The notes under the pieces are model-generated. The model did not search any database and was not told where the DNA came from. It saw nothing but the letters and a program-made list of their open reading frames with translations. From JACCZX01 sp963729165 (GTDB lineage Bacteria > Pseudomonadota > Gammaproteobacteria > Burkholderiales > Burkholderiaceae_F): a stretch of DNA of 64,000 nt. The position numbers and the translations under genes are program-made. The DNA is taken from positions 124,001 through 188,000 of the forward strand of contig CAVSMM010000013.1 of assembly GCA_963729165.1 (NCBI GenBank). The letters are read 5' to 3'. Shown piece by piece: positions 47,167 to 56,739 of this stretch (positions are counted from its first letter, which is position 1; every line of letters begins with the position of its first letter).

Positions 47167-48273
47167 ATGGCAGTCAAATGCGGCATCGTCGGACTCCCCA
47201 ACGTCGGCAAGTCAACGCTCTTCAACGCGCTGACGAAAGCCGGTATCGCCGCCGAGAATTATCCGTTCTGCACGATCGAGCCGAACGTTGGCATTGTCGA
47301 AGTGCCGGATCCACGCCTGCCCGCGCTCGCCGCGATTGCGAAGCCCGATAAGGTCATTCCGGCCGCGGTCGAGTTCGTCGATATCGCCGGACTGGTAGCG
47401 GGAGCAAGCAAGGGCGAGGGACTCGGCAATCAGTTTCTCGCAAACATCCGAGAGTGCGATGCGATTGCACACATCGTGCGTTGCTTCGAAGATCCGAACG
47501 TCGTGCACGTTGCCGGTCGGATCGATCCGATATCGGACATCGAAGTCATCAACACCGAACTCGCGCTGGCGGATCTTGCAACCGCCGACAAGCAGCTGGC
47601 GAAGTACAGCAAAGTCGCGAAGTCGGCCGGCCAGAGCGCCGAAGTCAAAGAAGCGAAGCGGCTGGTCGATGCGCTGGAAAAAATCCTTCCGATACTCAAT
47701 CAGGCGCAGCCCGTGCGCAGCATCGATCTGTCGGCCGAGGAGCTTGCGACGATCCGTCCGTTGTTCCTTCTGACTTCGAAACCGACGATGTATGTCGCCA
47801 ACGTTGAAGAGCACGGCTTCGACAACAATCCGCTGCTGGACAAGGTGCGCGCACACGCGGTGAAGGAAGGCGCGCCGGTCGTCGCCGTGTGTGCAAAGAT
47901 CGAAGCCGAGATCGCCGACCTTTCGGAGGACGACATGGCAATCTTTCTGACCGACATGGGAATGAGCGAGCCAGGATTGAATCGTGTGATTCGTGCCGGC
48001 TACGCACTGCTTGGCCTGTTGACTTATTTCACCGCCGGGCCGAAGGAGGTGCGCGCATGGACGGTGACCGCGGGATCGACCGCGCCACAGGCGGCGGGCG
48101 TGATTCATACCGATTTTGAGAAGGGCTTCATTCGCGCCGAGACCATCGCCTTTGACGACTATGTCAGGTGCAAAGGCGAAAACGGCGCGAAGGATGCGGG
48201 CAAGATGAGGCTGGAAGGCAAAGACTACGTCGTGCGCGATGGCGACGTGATGCACTTCCGGTTCAACGTGTAG
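47167..48273 (+). CDS. ychF: Redox-regulated ATPase YchF (OLA1 family)
   Basis: 368 aa. Translation-associated P-loop protein that prefers ATP: G1 GLPNVGKSTLFNAL, G3 within FVDIAGLVAGASKGEGLGN, and NVEE in place of NKxD (TMYVANVEEHGF), which explains the ATP preference. C-terminal TGS-like domain TYFTAGPKEVRAWTVTAGST. Intact. Confidence 0.95.
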   Translation: MAVKCGIVGLPNVGKSTLFNALTKAGIAAENYPFCTIEPNVGIVEVPDPRLPALAAIAKPDKVIPAAVEFVDIAGLVAGASKGEGLGNQFLANIRECDAIAHIVRCFEDPNVVHVAGRIDPISDIEVINTELALADLATADKQLAKYSKVAKSAGQSAEVKEAKRLVDALEKILPILNQAQPVRSIDLSAEELATIRPLFLLTSKPTMYVANVEEHGFDNNPLLDKVRAHAVKEGAPVVAVCAKIEAEIADLSEDDMAIFLTDMGMSEPGLNRVIRAGYALLGLLTYFTAGPKEVRAWTVTAGSTAPQAAGVIHTDFEKGFIRAETIAFDDYVRCKGENGAKDAGKMRLEGKDYVVRDGDVMHFRFNV

Positions 48274-48283
48274 GCACAGCATC

Positions 48284-49123
48284 ATGATCGCTCGTGTCGG
48301 CGCGCTGTGGATGTACCCGATCAAGGGATGCCGAGGATTCAGCGTGCCCGCAGCGATGCTCGCCCCCACAGGACTCGAGGTCGACGGCATCGGCGATCGC
48401 GAGTGGGTCGTGGTCGACGATCAGGGCGAATTTCTCAGTCAGCGCGAGCTGCCGAAGATGGCGCAGATCGAAACGCGCCTGACCGGTGTATCGCTGCGGC
48501 TGAAAGCGCCCGGCATGCTTGCGCTTGACGTACCTTTCGAATCGGAAGGCGACGTGATCAAGGTGCGCGTTTGGAACGATGAGGTCGCGGCAGTGACACA
48601 GGGAGACATTGCCGACGCATGGTTCTCGCAGTTTCTGGGACTGCAATGTCGGCTGGTGCGCTTCGATCCGGAAGGTTCACGTATTTCGAACCCGAAGTAC
48701 ACGGGCGCACTGATCGCGCCGTACAAGTTCGCCGATGCGTTCGCATTGCTTGTCTGTTCAACTGCATCGCTCGCCGAATTGAACGGCCGTCTGGCCGCGA
48801 AAGGACACGCCGACGTCACGATTGAACGCTTCCGGCCGAACATCGTGCTCGACGAGATCGAAGCCTTTGAAGAGGACTACATCGACCACTTCAAGATCGG
48901 CGACGCGAAGCTGCAAGTCGTGAAACGTTGCGTGCGCTGCACGGTGCCGAACGTCGATCCGTCAACCGGTGAAGCGGGCTTCGAGCCGGGAGACACGCTG
49001 GCGAGTTACCGTAACGACGCTCGCGCAGGCGGGGTGACGTTCGGCGTCAATACTGTGGTCGAATCCGGTGTCGGTGCTCGGCTTGCGGCGGGCCAACCCG
49101 TCGAGGTGAATCTCCGCTTCTAG
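48284..49123 (+). CDS. MOSC-domain protein, YcbX-like
   Basis: 279 aa. N-terminal MOSC beta-barrel (LWMYPIKGCRGFSVPAAMLA) and C-terminal MOSC domain with the conserved cysteine segment VVKRCVRCTVPNVDPSTGEA. Family members carry molybdenum cofactor and act, for example, in reducing N-hydroxylated compounds. The ferredoxin domain of longer YcbX proteins is absent, so electrons must come from another protein. Its stop TAG and that of the convergent DUF418 gene share one CTAG. Confidence 0.85.
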   Translation: MIARVGALWMYPIKGCRGFSVPAAMLAPTGLEVDGIGDREWVVVDDQGEFLSQRELPKMAQIETRLTGVSLRLKAPGMLALDVPFESEGDVIKVRVWNDEVAAVTQGDIADAWFSQFLGLQCRLVRFDPEGSRISNPKYTGALIAPYKFADAFALLVCSTASLAELNGRLAAKGHADVTIERFRPNIVLDEIEAFEEDYIDHFKIGDAKLQVVKRCVRCTVPNVDPSTGEAGFEPGDTLASYRNDARAGGVTFGVNTVVESGVGARLAAGQPVEVNLRF

Positions 49124-50296
49124 ACGCGAGGGGTAGACAAGCCGCGATAGGTCCATGCGCGCCAGAGCGCCTCCAATGGACCTTGCTTCATCTTCATCGG
49201 GCCAAACCATAGTGAACTCAGCAGGACCTGAAACACAACGATCAACACCGCCAAGGCTGCCGTTTCCCAGTAGCTGAGACGCGGACCCAGCGCTAACCCC
49301 CAGCCCGACAGCAGCGCACCCATCGCAATCGACTGCAGCAAGTAATTAGTCAGCGGCATGCGCCCCGCCGGTGCAAGCAGGGCAATCACGCCAGCCGGCG
49401 CCTTTCGCAAGAACGCAGACGCGTAGAAGAAGGAAAGCGCAACACTCAACAGCATCGGGATCGTCGCCGACTGCGGCGTCGCCGCAAGACCGTACGCTTC
49501 GATGTCCGAGAGCATCCAGTAGCCATATAGCAATGACGCCGGCAATCCGATCAGCAGCCCCAACGTTGAAGCGGTGCGCCATGCGCGCGCGTCCCGCTGC
49601 TGCAACCAGCCCGCGCGGTGGGCCAGCATGCCGGTCAGCATCAGCGCAACGGTCAGCGGCAGCGCAAGGAAATTTCCGAAGATGAGATCACGAAACTCGT
49701 CGATGCGCACCGGCAATTGTTCGAGGTAGCTGCCATAGCTGAACACTTCGATGTTCTTCTTCACTTCAGCCACGTACTCGGGTGGCAGCGTGGACGCCGG
49801 TGCGATCAGCATGAGCGTTACGGCGACAAAGATTGCCATGCCGATCCACCAGTTTCGCGCTGCACGTCCGATGCCATCAACGTCGCGATCGACGTAGAGC
49901 AGCAGCACCAGCCCCGCAACGGCATACATCTGCGTAATGTCGCCAAAATAGAAGAAACACGCCGTGCAGGATGCCGAACACAAACAGGAAAAGCATGCGG
50001 CGCCGATAGATTCTGCGCGGCTCGGCTGTCTTCGTCTTGAGTTTTGCGTACAGCAACGAAAACCCCGCGCCGAAAAGCATTGCGAACAGCGGCATGAACT
50101 TCACATTGACGAACGCGGCAGTCACAAAGAGCGCCGCCCGATCAAGCCCTCCGGCGTCCGACCTCAAGTAACCGATCGGATTCGTCGCGCCGTACAAGAA
50201 CGACTGGATGTTGACCAGCAGAATGCCCAACAGTGCAAAGCCACGCAGCGCGTCGATGCGCTCGTCGCGCACCGTCGTGCTCACGCTAGGCATCAT
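49120..50296 (-). CDS. DUF418 family membrane protein (one frameshift)
   Basis: About 391 aa after removing one of two A (plus strand) at 49952-49953. Starts MMPSVSTTVRDERIDALRGF (ATG 50296); RIDALRGFALLGILLVNIQS is typical, with GILHGVFLYFGDITQMYAVA rebuilt across the break and the DUF418 C-terminal domain TNYLLQSIAMGALLSGWGLA. About ten membrane segments. The fold is related to acyltransferase-3/OpgC proteins; function unknown. The start lies inside the last codons of coaD. Confidence 0.82.
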
Positions 50297-50795
50297 CGTG
50301 GGACTTTGCGCCCATCTGCGCCATCTTGGCTTTGAGCCACCGCTCCACCGACGGAAACACGAACTTGCTGACATCGCCGCCCATTAATGCGATCTCGCGC
50401 ACGATGCTGCCCGAAATGAATTGATACTGGTCTGACGGGGTCAAGAACATCGTTTCGACATCGGGCAGCAGATAGCGGTTCATGCCGGCCATCTGGAACT
50501 CGTATTCGAAGTCCGAGACCGCGCGCAAGCCGCGCACGACGACTCGTGCATTCTGCTCGCGCACGAAGTCTTTCAGCAGGCCGCGAAAACCGCTTACTTC
50601 GACGTTCGGATAATGCGACAACACTTCGCGCGCTATCGCGATGCGTTCGTTCAAATCAAAGAATGGTTTTTTGGCCCGGCTGTCGGCGACCCCCACCACC
50701 AGCTTGGTGAACAGCCCAGCCGCGCGTCGCACCAGGTCTTCATGGCCGCGCGTCAGCGGATCAAACGTTCCCGGATACACCGCGATCACCATCAT
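50286..50795 (-). CDS. coaD: Phosphopantetheine adenylyltransferase CoaD
   Basis: 169 aa; fourth step of coenzyme A synthesis. YPGTFDPLTRGHEDLVRRAA holds the TxGH nucleotidyl-transfer motif; RGLRAVSDFEYEFQMAGMNR and ISGSIVREIALMGGDVSKFV are as expected. ATG 50795 has GGGAG 8 bp upstream. Downstream of rsmD on the same strand. Confidence 0.95.
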   Translation of the reverse strand: MMVIAVYPGTFDPLTRGHEDLVRRAAGLFTKLVVGVADSRAKKPFFDLNERIAIAREVLSHYPNVEVSGFRGLLKDFVREQNARVVVRGLRAVSDFEYEFQMAGMNRYLLPDVETMFLTPSDQYQFISGSIVREIALMGGDVSKFVFPSVERWLKAKMAQMGAKSHDDA

Positions 50796-50837
50796 GGTCT
50801 CCCGCTGACTGCTCTTAGATTCAAACTGGGCCGGCGA

Positions 50838-51530
50838 TTATGCAGAATATGGACGCAGCAAATAAGAGTGCACACGCCCGGCACGGGCGGTGCGCGCCAC
50901 CTGCAGGCGATGGCGGTTCAATAGAGACACGTCGAGCGCCGCGCCGCTTTCTGCGTAAATCACACCATTGGGTACGATGAGTCGCGCAGCGGCTGCCAAA
51001 GCCGGAGCCAGTAGACCCGAGTCAAACGGCGGATCGATGAATATGATTTCAAACGAAGACGCAGGCCAGCGCCCGGCGGCGGCGAGCCCATCGCCGGCGA
51101 CAATCTCGATCTGATCGGCCGCCAGCTTGCGCTTGGTCTGCGACAACAGGTCCACCACCTGTCGATTGTTCTCGATCAAGGTAACGTGTCGAGCGCCGCG
51201 CGACGCAAGCTCGAAACCCAGCACGCCGGTGCCGGCAAAAAAATCCAACCCGCGAACGTCTTCAAGCGCGGGAACAAGATGTTCGATCCAGTTGAACAGC
51301 GTTTCTCGCACGCGGTCGGGCGTAGGTCGCAAACCTTGCGTATCGGCGACCGGCAGCGACGTCCGTTTCCATTGCCCTCCGATGATACGGACACGCTTCG
51401 GTGCGCGCGCCGTCACGTTTGCAAGGTGACGCTTTGTTACACTGCCTTTCGACGGTCGAGCGAGAGTTCCGCGTACTTTACGGGCCGTCTTCTCGCCTTT
51501 CGACCCGTTCTCCGTCCGTCCTTTAGCCAT
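50838..51530 (-). CDS. rsmD: 16S rRNA (guanine966-N2)-methyltransferase RsmD
   Basis: 230 aa from ATG 51530; the open frame continues upstream antisense to ftsY and is rejected. A basic N-terminal tail of about 45 residues precedes RVRIIGGQWKRTSLPVADTQ, RPTPDRVRETLFNWIEHLVP, SAM motif LDFFAGTGVLGFELASRGAR and catalytic DPPF. Starts 6 bp from the divergent ftsY start. Confidence 0.93.
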   Translation of the reverse strand: MAKGRTENGSKGEKTARKVRGTLARPSKGSVTKRHLANVTARAPKRVRIIGGQWKRTSLPVADTQGLRPTPDRVRETLFNWIEHLVPALEDVRGLDFFAGTGVLGFELASRGARHVTLIENNRQVVDLLSQTKRKLAADQIEIVAGDGLAAAGRWPASSFEIIFIDPPFDSGLLAPALAAAARLIVPNGVIYAESGAALDVSLLNRHRLQVARTARAGRVHSYLLRPYSA

Positions 51531-51536
51531 CGCTCG

Positions 51537-52481
51537 ATGATAAGTCCCGGGTCTTCCGGAGGTTCGAAGAGCGGCTGGTTGTCGCGACTCAAGAGCGGTC
51601 TTACCAAGACGCGCGTCAACATCGTCGGACTGTTTTCCGGCGGCGTCGTTGACGAAGAGTTCCTTGAGCAGCTCGAGCTCGCGTTGATCGGCGCCGATGT
51701 CGGCGTCGTAAGCGCCTCGCACCTGATCGAAGCTCTTAGGGCGCGTATCAAGCTGCACGGACTACTGACACAGGAGGAAGTGAAGCGCGCGTTGAGTGAC
51801 GAGATCGCGTTGCTGTTGGCCCCTGCCGAAGGCCGCATCGATTTCTCGAACAGTCGGCCGCTCGTGATCATGGTGGCCGGTGTAAACGGCGCGGGCAAGA
51901 CAACATCGATCGGCAAGCTTGCCAAGTGGCTTGCAGGACAACACAAGTCGGTTCTGCTTGCGGCAGGCGACACTTTTCGCGCGGCGGCGCGCGAACAGCT
52001 CGCGATCTGGGGCGCGCGCAATGACGTCGAGGTGATCGCACAAAGCGGTGGCGATCCCGCCGCGGTGGTGTTCGATGCGGTGTCCGCAGCCAAAGCCCGC
52101 GGCGTCGACGTATTGATTGCCGACACAGCCGGGCGTTTGCCTACGCAACGGCATCTGATGGAAGAATTGAAGAGGATCAAGCGCGCGCAGGATAAGGCGA
52201 TGCCCGGCGCACCTCATCATGTGATTCTGATCATCGACGGTACCAACGGTCAGAACGCGCTCGCACAAGTGCAGGCATTCGACGATGCAGTCGGGTTGAC
52301 CGGACTGATCATCACCAAGCTCGACGGAAGCGCCAAGGGCGGTGTTTTGGCCGCGATCGTCGAAACCAGGCGCAAACAGGGACGGCCGCTGCCGATTCTG
52401 TTCATCGGTGTCGGCGAAGCGATCGAAGATCTGCAGCCGTTCGTTGCGCGCGATTTCGCCAACGCGCTAGTGGGAGCCTGA
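51537..52481 (+). CDS. ftsY: Signal recognition particle receptor FtsY
   Basis: 314 aa from ATG 51537. Short N-terminal region, then the N domain (LKSGLTKTRVNIVGLFSGGV) and G domain: GVNGAGKTTSIGKLA, DTFRAAAREQL, DTAGRLPTQRHLMEEL, TKLDGSAKGG. It lacks the long acidic A domain of E. coli FtsY, as in many betaproteobacteria. The stop overlaps the ppx ATG by one base. Confidence 0.94.
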   Translation: MISPGSSGGSKSGWLSRLKSGLTKTRVNIVGLFSGGVVDEEFLEQLELALIGADVGVVSASHLIEALRARIKLHGLLTQEEVKRALSDEIALLLAPAEGRIDFSNSRPLVIMVAGVNGAGKTTSIGKLAKWLAGQHKSVLLAAGDTFRAAAREQLAIWGARNDVEVIAQSGGDPAAVVFDAVSAAKARGVDVLIADTAGRLPTQRHLMEELKRIKRAQDKAMPGAPHHVILIIDGTNGQNALAQVQAFDDAVGLTGLIITKLDGSAKGGVLAAIVETRRKQGRPLPILFIGVGEAIEDLQPFVARDFANALVGA

Positions 52482-53941
52482 TGCTGCTGGCCGCTGTCGA
52501 CCTCGGCTCGAACAGCTTCCGGCTCGAAATCGGCAAAGTCGAAGGTGCCCATATCGCACGTCATGGCTACTGGAAAGAAACCGTGCGGCTGGCAGCCGGA
52601 CTCGACGAGGGTAACAAGCTCAGCAAGAAGTCGATCGATATCGCAGTTGAGACCTTGGCTCGAATGAACGAACGCCTGCGTGGCATGAAAAGCGAGCACG
52701 TGCGCGCAGTCGGCACACAGTCGCTACGGCAGGCGCGCAATCTGAACGAGTTTCTGCTGGAAGCTCAACACGCGCTTGGCTTCCCGATAGAGGTGATTTC
52801 GGGTCGCGAAGAAGCGCGGCTGGTTTTCGAAGGGTGCATGCATACGCTGCCGCCGTCGAACGCCCGGCGGCTGGTCGTCGACATCGGCGGCGCGTCGACC
52901 GAAGTCATCGTCGGCAAAGGCTTCGAAGCAGAAAACGCCGAGTCATTCAAGGTCGGCTGCGTGAATACGTCTCTGCGTTTCTTCCGGGACGGGCGCATCG
53001 ACCGATCCAGCTTGAAAAAAGCGCAGGTCGCGGCAGCGGCCGAGCTCGAAGAAGCGGTCTCCGTATTCTCGCGCGATCACTGGGACGAGGCATTTGGCTC
53101 GAGCGGGACGATAGGCGCGGTATCCGACATCCTCCGAACGCAGGGCTGGACCGATGGCACGATCACCCCGCAGGGCTTGTTGACGCTGCGTTATGCGCTG
53201 CTCGATGCAGGCGAAATAAAGCGCATTCGACTCGCCGGCATGAAGCCCGATCGGCAGGAAGTCCTGGCCGGGGGCGTGGCAGTGCTGTCCGCGGTGGTCG
53301 AGTCGCTCGGCATCGACGAAATGCGCCCGGCACGCGGGGCGTTGCGTGTTGGCGTGCTGTATGACTTGCTCGGCCGGCGCGAGCGCAAGGATTTGCGTGA
53401 TTCAAGTGTGGTACGTATGCAGGCGCGCTTCAGCATCGACCGCGCACAGGCTCAGCGCGTGGCCACCCTCGCCGCACAATTTTGCTCCGCGCTCGACGCG
53501 GCAGCGAGCGACGAGATGGCGCACAGATTGCGCTGGGCAGCGTCACTGCATGAAGTTGGATTTGCGATTTCGCATAATGACTATCACAAGCACGCCGCTT
53601 ACCTGATTCAACACAGCGATATCGCCGGATTTTCCACGTCGGACCAGGAGCGAGTCGCTACTTTGGTTCTGGCGCAGCGAGGCAACTTGAAGAAAGTGCA
53701 ATCCGCGCTGGAAGATCATGAGATCGCTGCGGCGATCCTGTCGTTGCGATTGGCCGTGATCTTTGCGCACGCACGGCGCGCAATAGAGTTACCCAACTGG
53801 TCGGTCAAATTCGGAAAAACAATCGAGCTTGGACTGGCCAGCGATTGGCTAACGCGACATCCGCTGACTCAATATTTATTGGAAGAGGAAGCGACCCATT
53901 GGGAGCGCGTGGGCGTCACGTTTGCATTGCGTCCACTGTAG
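52481..53941 (+). CDS. ppx: Exopolyphosphatase Ppx/GppA family
   Basis: 486 aa. Actin-like fold: AAVDLGSNSFRLEI (phosphate 1), VVDIGGASTEVIVG (phosphate 2), SSGTIGAVSDIL; a C-terminal HD-like helical domain follows (RWAASLHEVGFAISHNDYHK). It degrades polyphosphate or pppGpp. With ppk on the opposite strand 0.5 kb away, it frames a polyphosphate locus. Confidence 0.93.
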   Translation: MLLAAVDLGSNSFRLEIGKVEGAHIARHGYWKETVRLAAGLDEGNKLSKKSIDIAVETLARMNERLRGMKSEHVRAVGTQSLRQARNLNEFLLEAQHALGFPIEVISGREEARLVFEGCMHTLPPSNARRLVVDIGGASTEVIVGKGFEAENAESFKVGCVNTSLRFFRDGRIDRSSLKKAQVAAAAELEEAVSVFSRDHWDEAFGSSGTIGAVSDILRTQGWTDGTITPQGLLTLRYALLDAGEIKRIRLAGMKPDRQEVLAGGVAVLSAVVESLGIDEMRPARGALRVGVLYDLLGRRERKDLRDSSVVRMQARFSIDRAQAQRVATLAAQFCSALDAAASDEMAHRLRWAASLHEVGFAISHNDYHKHAAYLIQHSDIAGFSTSDQERVATLVLAQRGNLKKVQSALEDHEIAAAILSLRLAVIFAHARRAIELPNWSVKFGKTIELGLASDWLTRHPLTQYLLEEEATHWERVGVTFALRPL

Positions 53942-53957
53942 GCGATGACGGAATGCG

Positions 53958-54422
53958 CTAGACCAGATCGGGATTTATCACGGCCCGCAAAACGACTTGA
54001 TGATCGCCGTCATTTTCGCGCTGGCTCAGCCACCAAAGCCCGCCTTTCTTCAGCGACCAGTCGAGCGCCCTGCCAGTCAGCAACTCGCTCGCGACCAGCC
54101 CCAATGTCGGTTGATGCCCGACAACGACGATAGCCGCTTTCGACTTGGGCCAATCAGTAGCCGCGAGCACGTCGGCGGCGCTCGCGCCTGGCCCTAGATC
54201 TTCGATCGTTCGCAGTTTTTGGTGCGAAATTTCGGCGAGCGCTTGCGCCGTCTGTTGGGCGCGCCGAGCGGGGCTTACGTAGATCTTGGCAGTCTGCGGC
54301 AAACGCGACTCCAACCACTCGGCGACCCGGCGCGCCTGCTTCTCACCCTTCGCCGTCAGCTTGCGATCGAGGTCAGGTTCACCTGGCTCGGCATCGGCGT
54401 GACGCCAGAGTATCAGCTCCAT
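53958..54422 (-). CDS. sixA: Phosphohistidine phosphatase SixA
   Basis: 154 aa histidine-phosphatase-fold protein: LILWRHADAEPGEPDLDRKL holds the RHA catalytic His, and IVVVGHQPTLGLVAS the second His. SixA dephosphorylates phosphohistidine on phosphotransfer proteins, in E. coli NPr of the nitrogen PTS; ptsN is also in this window. It overlaps the ppk stop by one base. Confidence 0.88.
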   Translation of the reverse strand: MELILWRHADAEPGEPDLDRKLTAKGEKQARRVAEWLESRLPQTAKIYVSPARRAQQTAQALAEISHQKLRTIEDLGPGASAADVLAATDWPKSKAAIVVVGHQPTLGLVASELLTGRALDWSLKKGGLWWLSQRENDGDHQVVLRAVINPDLV

Positions 54423-56527
54423 TACGTTTCACCCACACTGGCAGCCAGCTTCGCCAGCAGTTCGTTCTGCGCGCAGCGTCCGCCTGAACTGGGCTTGGGA
54501 GCGCGATACTCTCCGTCGGGCTGCAGGATCCAAGCGTCCTGCGTGTCTTCGAGGTACGGTGTCAGCCCTTCGTCGACAACACGCTTGCGCAGCTTTGGGT
54601 CGAGCACCGGCCACGCGATCTCAATGCGACGAAACAGATTGCGCCCCATCCAGTCGGCGCTCGACAAATACACTTTCGGCGCGCCGCCGTTGCGAAAGTA
54701 GTAGATGCGGTGATGCTCGAGAAAACGGCCGACGATCGAGCGCACGCGGATGTTGTCTGACACTCCCTTGACGCCAGGTCGGAGCGCGCATGCACCGCGC
54801 ACGATCAAGTCGATCTTGACCCCCGCTTGCGAGGCTTCGTAGAGCGCATTAATCGTGGCTTCGTCGGTCAGTGCGTTCATCTTCGCGATCACGCGCGCTT
54901 GTTTACCGCTCCTGGCGACCCTCATCTCGTTCGCGAGGGCGCGTAGCAAATTCCGGTGCAGCGTGAACGGCGCCATCCACAAATGCTTTAACCGCTCGAC
55001 CTTGGTTAGGCTGGTCATATGCAGGAACGTCTTTTCCATGTCGGCGCAAATTTCCGGATTGGCTGTCAGCATTCCGAAATCCGTATACAGCTTCGTTGTC
55101 GCCGAGTGATAGTTGCCAGTGCCAAGGTGAGCGTAGCGAACCAGTGCTGGACGGTTGCGAACTTCTTCGCGCCTTAATACCAGCGTCATCTTGCCATGCG
55201 TTTTTAGTCCGAGTACCCCATAGACGACCTGCGCACCAACCGCTTCGAGCCGCTCCGCGAGATTAATGTTGGCTTCCTCGTCGAATCGCGCCTTGAGCTC
55301 GACGATCGCCGTCACCTCTTTACCGCGCCGCGCCGCTTCTTCGAGAATGTCGACCATCACCGAGCTGATACCCGTGCGATACAACGTCATACGAATCGCG
55401 GCAACGCGCGGATCGACTGCCGACTGACGCAAGAACTCGATCACAGGCTCGAAGCTTTCAAACGGATGGTGCAGCAGGATGTCTCCCTGCTTTATGGCCT
55501 CGAACATGTCGGAGCTTTGCGCCACTTTACGCGGCCAGGCGGGTGCGAACGGCGGCCAGCGCAGCTTCGGCTGCGTCAATAAATCAACAAGTTGATTCAG
55601 TCGGACCAGGTTGACCGGCCCATCGACCTGAAACACCGCTTCGCTTGGAATCTGAAACTGCTCCTGCAGCAATTGCTGCAGCGGCAATGGGCAAGTGCGC
55701 AGTATCTCGAGTCGTACAGCGTTACCGAAGTGACGCTGCGTAAGCTCCATGCGCATTGCCTGCCGCAGGTTGTGCACTTCACGCTCGTCGACGGTCAGAT
55801 CCGAATCGCGCGTGACTCGAAATTGGGAGAAGCCGCTGATCTCCCGTCCCGGAAACAGGTCCTGCAGGTGGGCGCGAATGGCCGACGTCAGCAGCACGAA
55901 CGCCTGCTTTCCCGGCGCTAGTTTTGCAGGAAGCGGAATCACGCGCGGCAATACGCGCGGCACTTTGAGGATGGCGATCGCTGACGGGCGCCCGAATGCG
56001 TCCTTACCCTCGAGCTGCATGATGAAATTCAGCGACTTGTTCAGCACCTGCGGAAATGGATGGGATGGATCGAGGCCGATCGGTGCCAGCAGCGGTTTGA
56101 CTTCGCGCTGCACGTAGTCGCGCAACCAGGCGCGCTGTTCGGCGGTGCGCTGCGCGTGGTTGATGATCACGATGTTCTGCTTTGCGAGCGCCGGCATGAT
56201 CGTGTCGTTGTAGAGCGCGTACTGTTGAGCCACAAGGCGGTGCGCTCGCTCTAAGACTGTCGCGTACACCTGAACTGAAGGACCGACACCCTCGGTCAGA
56301 TCAGAAACACGCACCTCGAAGAACTCATCGAGGTTCGACGAAACAATGCAGACATAGCGCAGCCGCTCGGCCAATGGCACGGACGTCCGAGCCGCCATCG
56401 CCAGCACGCGCTCGTTGAACGCAAGCAGCGAGAGCTCCCGGTTCAAATACAAATCCGACGGAGCGATCAACGGCGTTTCTCGCTTGGAGAGCTTGTGTTT
56501 CGCGGGGCGGTGGTGACGGCGGACCAT
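54422..56527 (-). CDS. ppk: Polyphosphate kinase 1
   Basis: 701 aa; reversible polymerisation of ATP gamma-phosphate into polyphosphate. The N-terminal domain begins YLNRELSLLAFNERVLAMAA; catalytic histidines are in GLKTHGKMTLVLRREEVRNR and RYAHLGTGNYHSATTKLYTD; C-terminal SADWMGRNLFRRIEIAWPVL. Intact. Divergent from rpoH with a 200-bp promoter region between them. Confidence 0.95.
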   Translation of the reverse strand: MVRRHHRPAKHKLSKRETPLIAPSDLYLNRELSLLAFNERVLAMAARTSVPLAERLRYVCIVSSNLDEFFEVRVSDLTEGVGPSVQVYATVLERAHRLVAQQYALYNDTIMPALAKQNIVIINHAQRTAEQRAWLRDYVQREVKPLLAPIGLDPSHPFPQVLNKSLNFIMQLEGKDAFGRPSAIAILKVPRVLPRVIPLPAKLAPGKQAFVLLTSAIRAHLQDLFPGREISGFSQFRVTRDSDLTVDEREVHNLRQAMRMELTQRHFGNAVRLEILRTCPLPLQQLLQEQFQIPSEAVFQVDGPVNLVRLNQLVDLLTQPKLRWPPFAPAWPRKVAQSSDMFEAIKQGDILLHHPFESFEPVIEFLRQSAVDPRVAAIRMTLYRTGISSVMVDILEEAARRGKEVTAIVELKARFDEEANINLAERLEAVGAQVVYGVLGLKTHGKMTLVLRREEVRNRPALVRYAHLGTGNYHSATTKLYTDFGMLTANPEICADMEKTFLHMTSLTKVERLKHLWMAPFTLHRNLLRALANEMRVARSGKQARVIAKMNALTDEATINALYEASQAGVKIDLIVRGACALRPGVKGVSDNIRVRSIVGRFLEHHRIYYFRNGGAPKVYLSSADWMGRNLFRRIEIAWPVLDPKLRKRVVDEGLTPYLEDTQDAWILQPDGEYRAPKPSSGGRCAQNELLAKLAASVGET

Positions 56528-56634
56528 AGTCAGTCACGATGACAGTTCAATGACCCAGTCGCAAGTGGGTTGCTCGCCGGAGGGCGGCACCTCTCCCAGC
56601 AGGCGTGAGCGAGTGCTCACATTCAGGCGGACCG

Positions 56635-56659
56635 AATCCCGACAATAACAGTCGGGATT
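56635..56659. repeat. Perfect inverted repeat in the ppk/rpoH promoter region
   Basis: AATCCCGAC (56635-56643) and GTCGGGATT (56651-56659) flank AATAACA. No U-run follows on either strand. It overlaps a weak -35-like TTGAAC (56658-56663) for rpoH and lies 108 bp before ppk, so it may be an operator or an extruding structure. Confidence 0.5.
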
Positions 56660-56689
56660 GAACTCTTACCGGTCGACTTCCTCTAAGAC

Positions 56690-56716
56690 TTAGCACTCAA
56701 TAGACGCGAGTGCTAA
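56690..56716 (+). promoter_or_regulatory. CIRCE element (HrcA operator) upstream of rpoH
   Basis: TTAGCACTC (56690-56698), nine bases, GAGTGCTAA (56708-56716): an exact match to the CIRCE consensus bound by the heat-shock repressor HrcA. It ends 23 bp before the preferred rpoH start, the usual CIRCE position in the leader. Confidence 0.95.
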
Positions 56717-56739
56717 GCTAAATGCAACTGGAGAAATAC

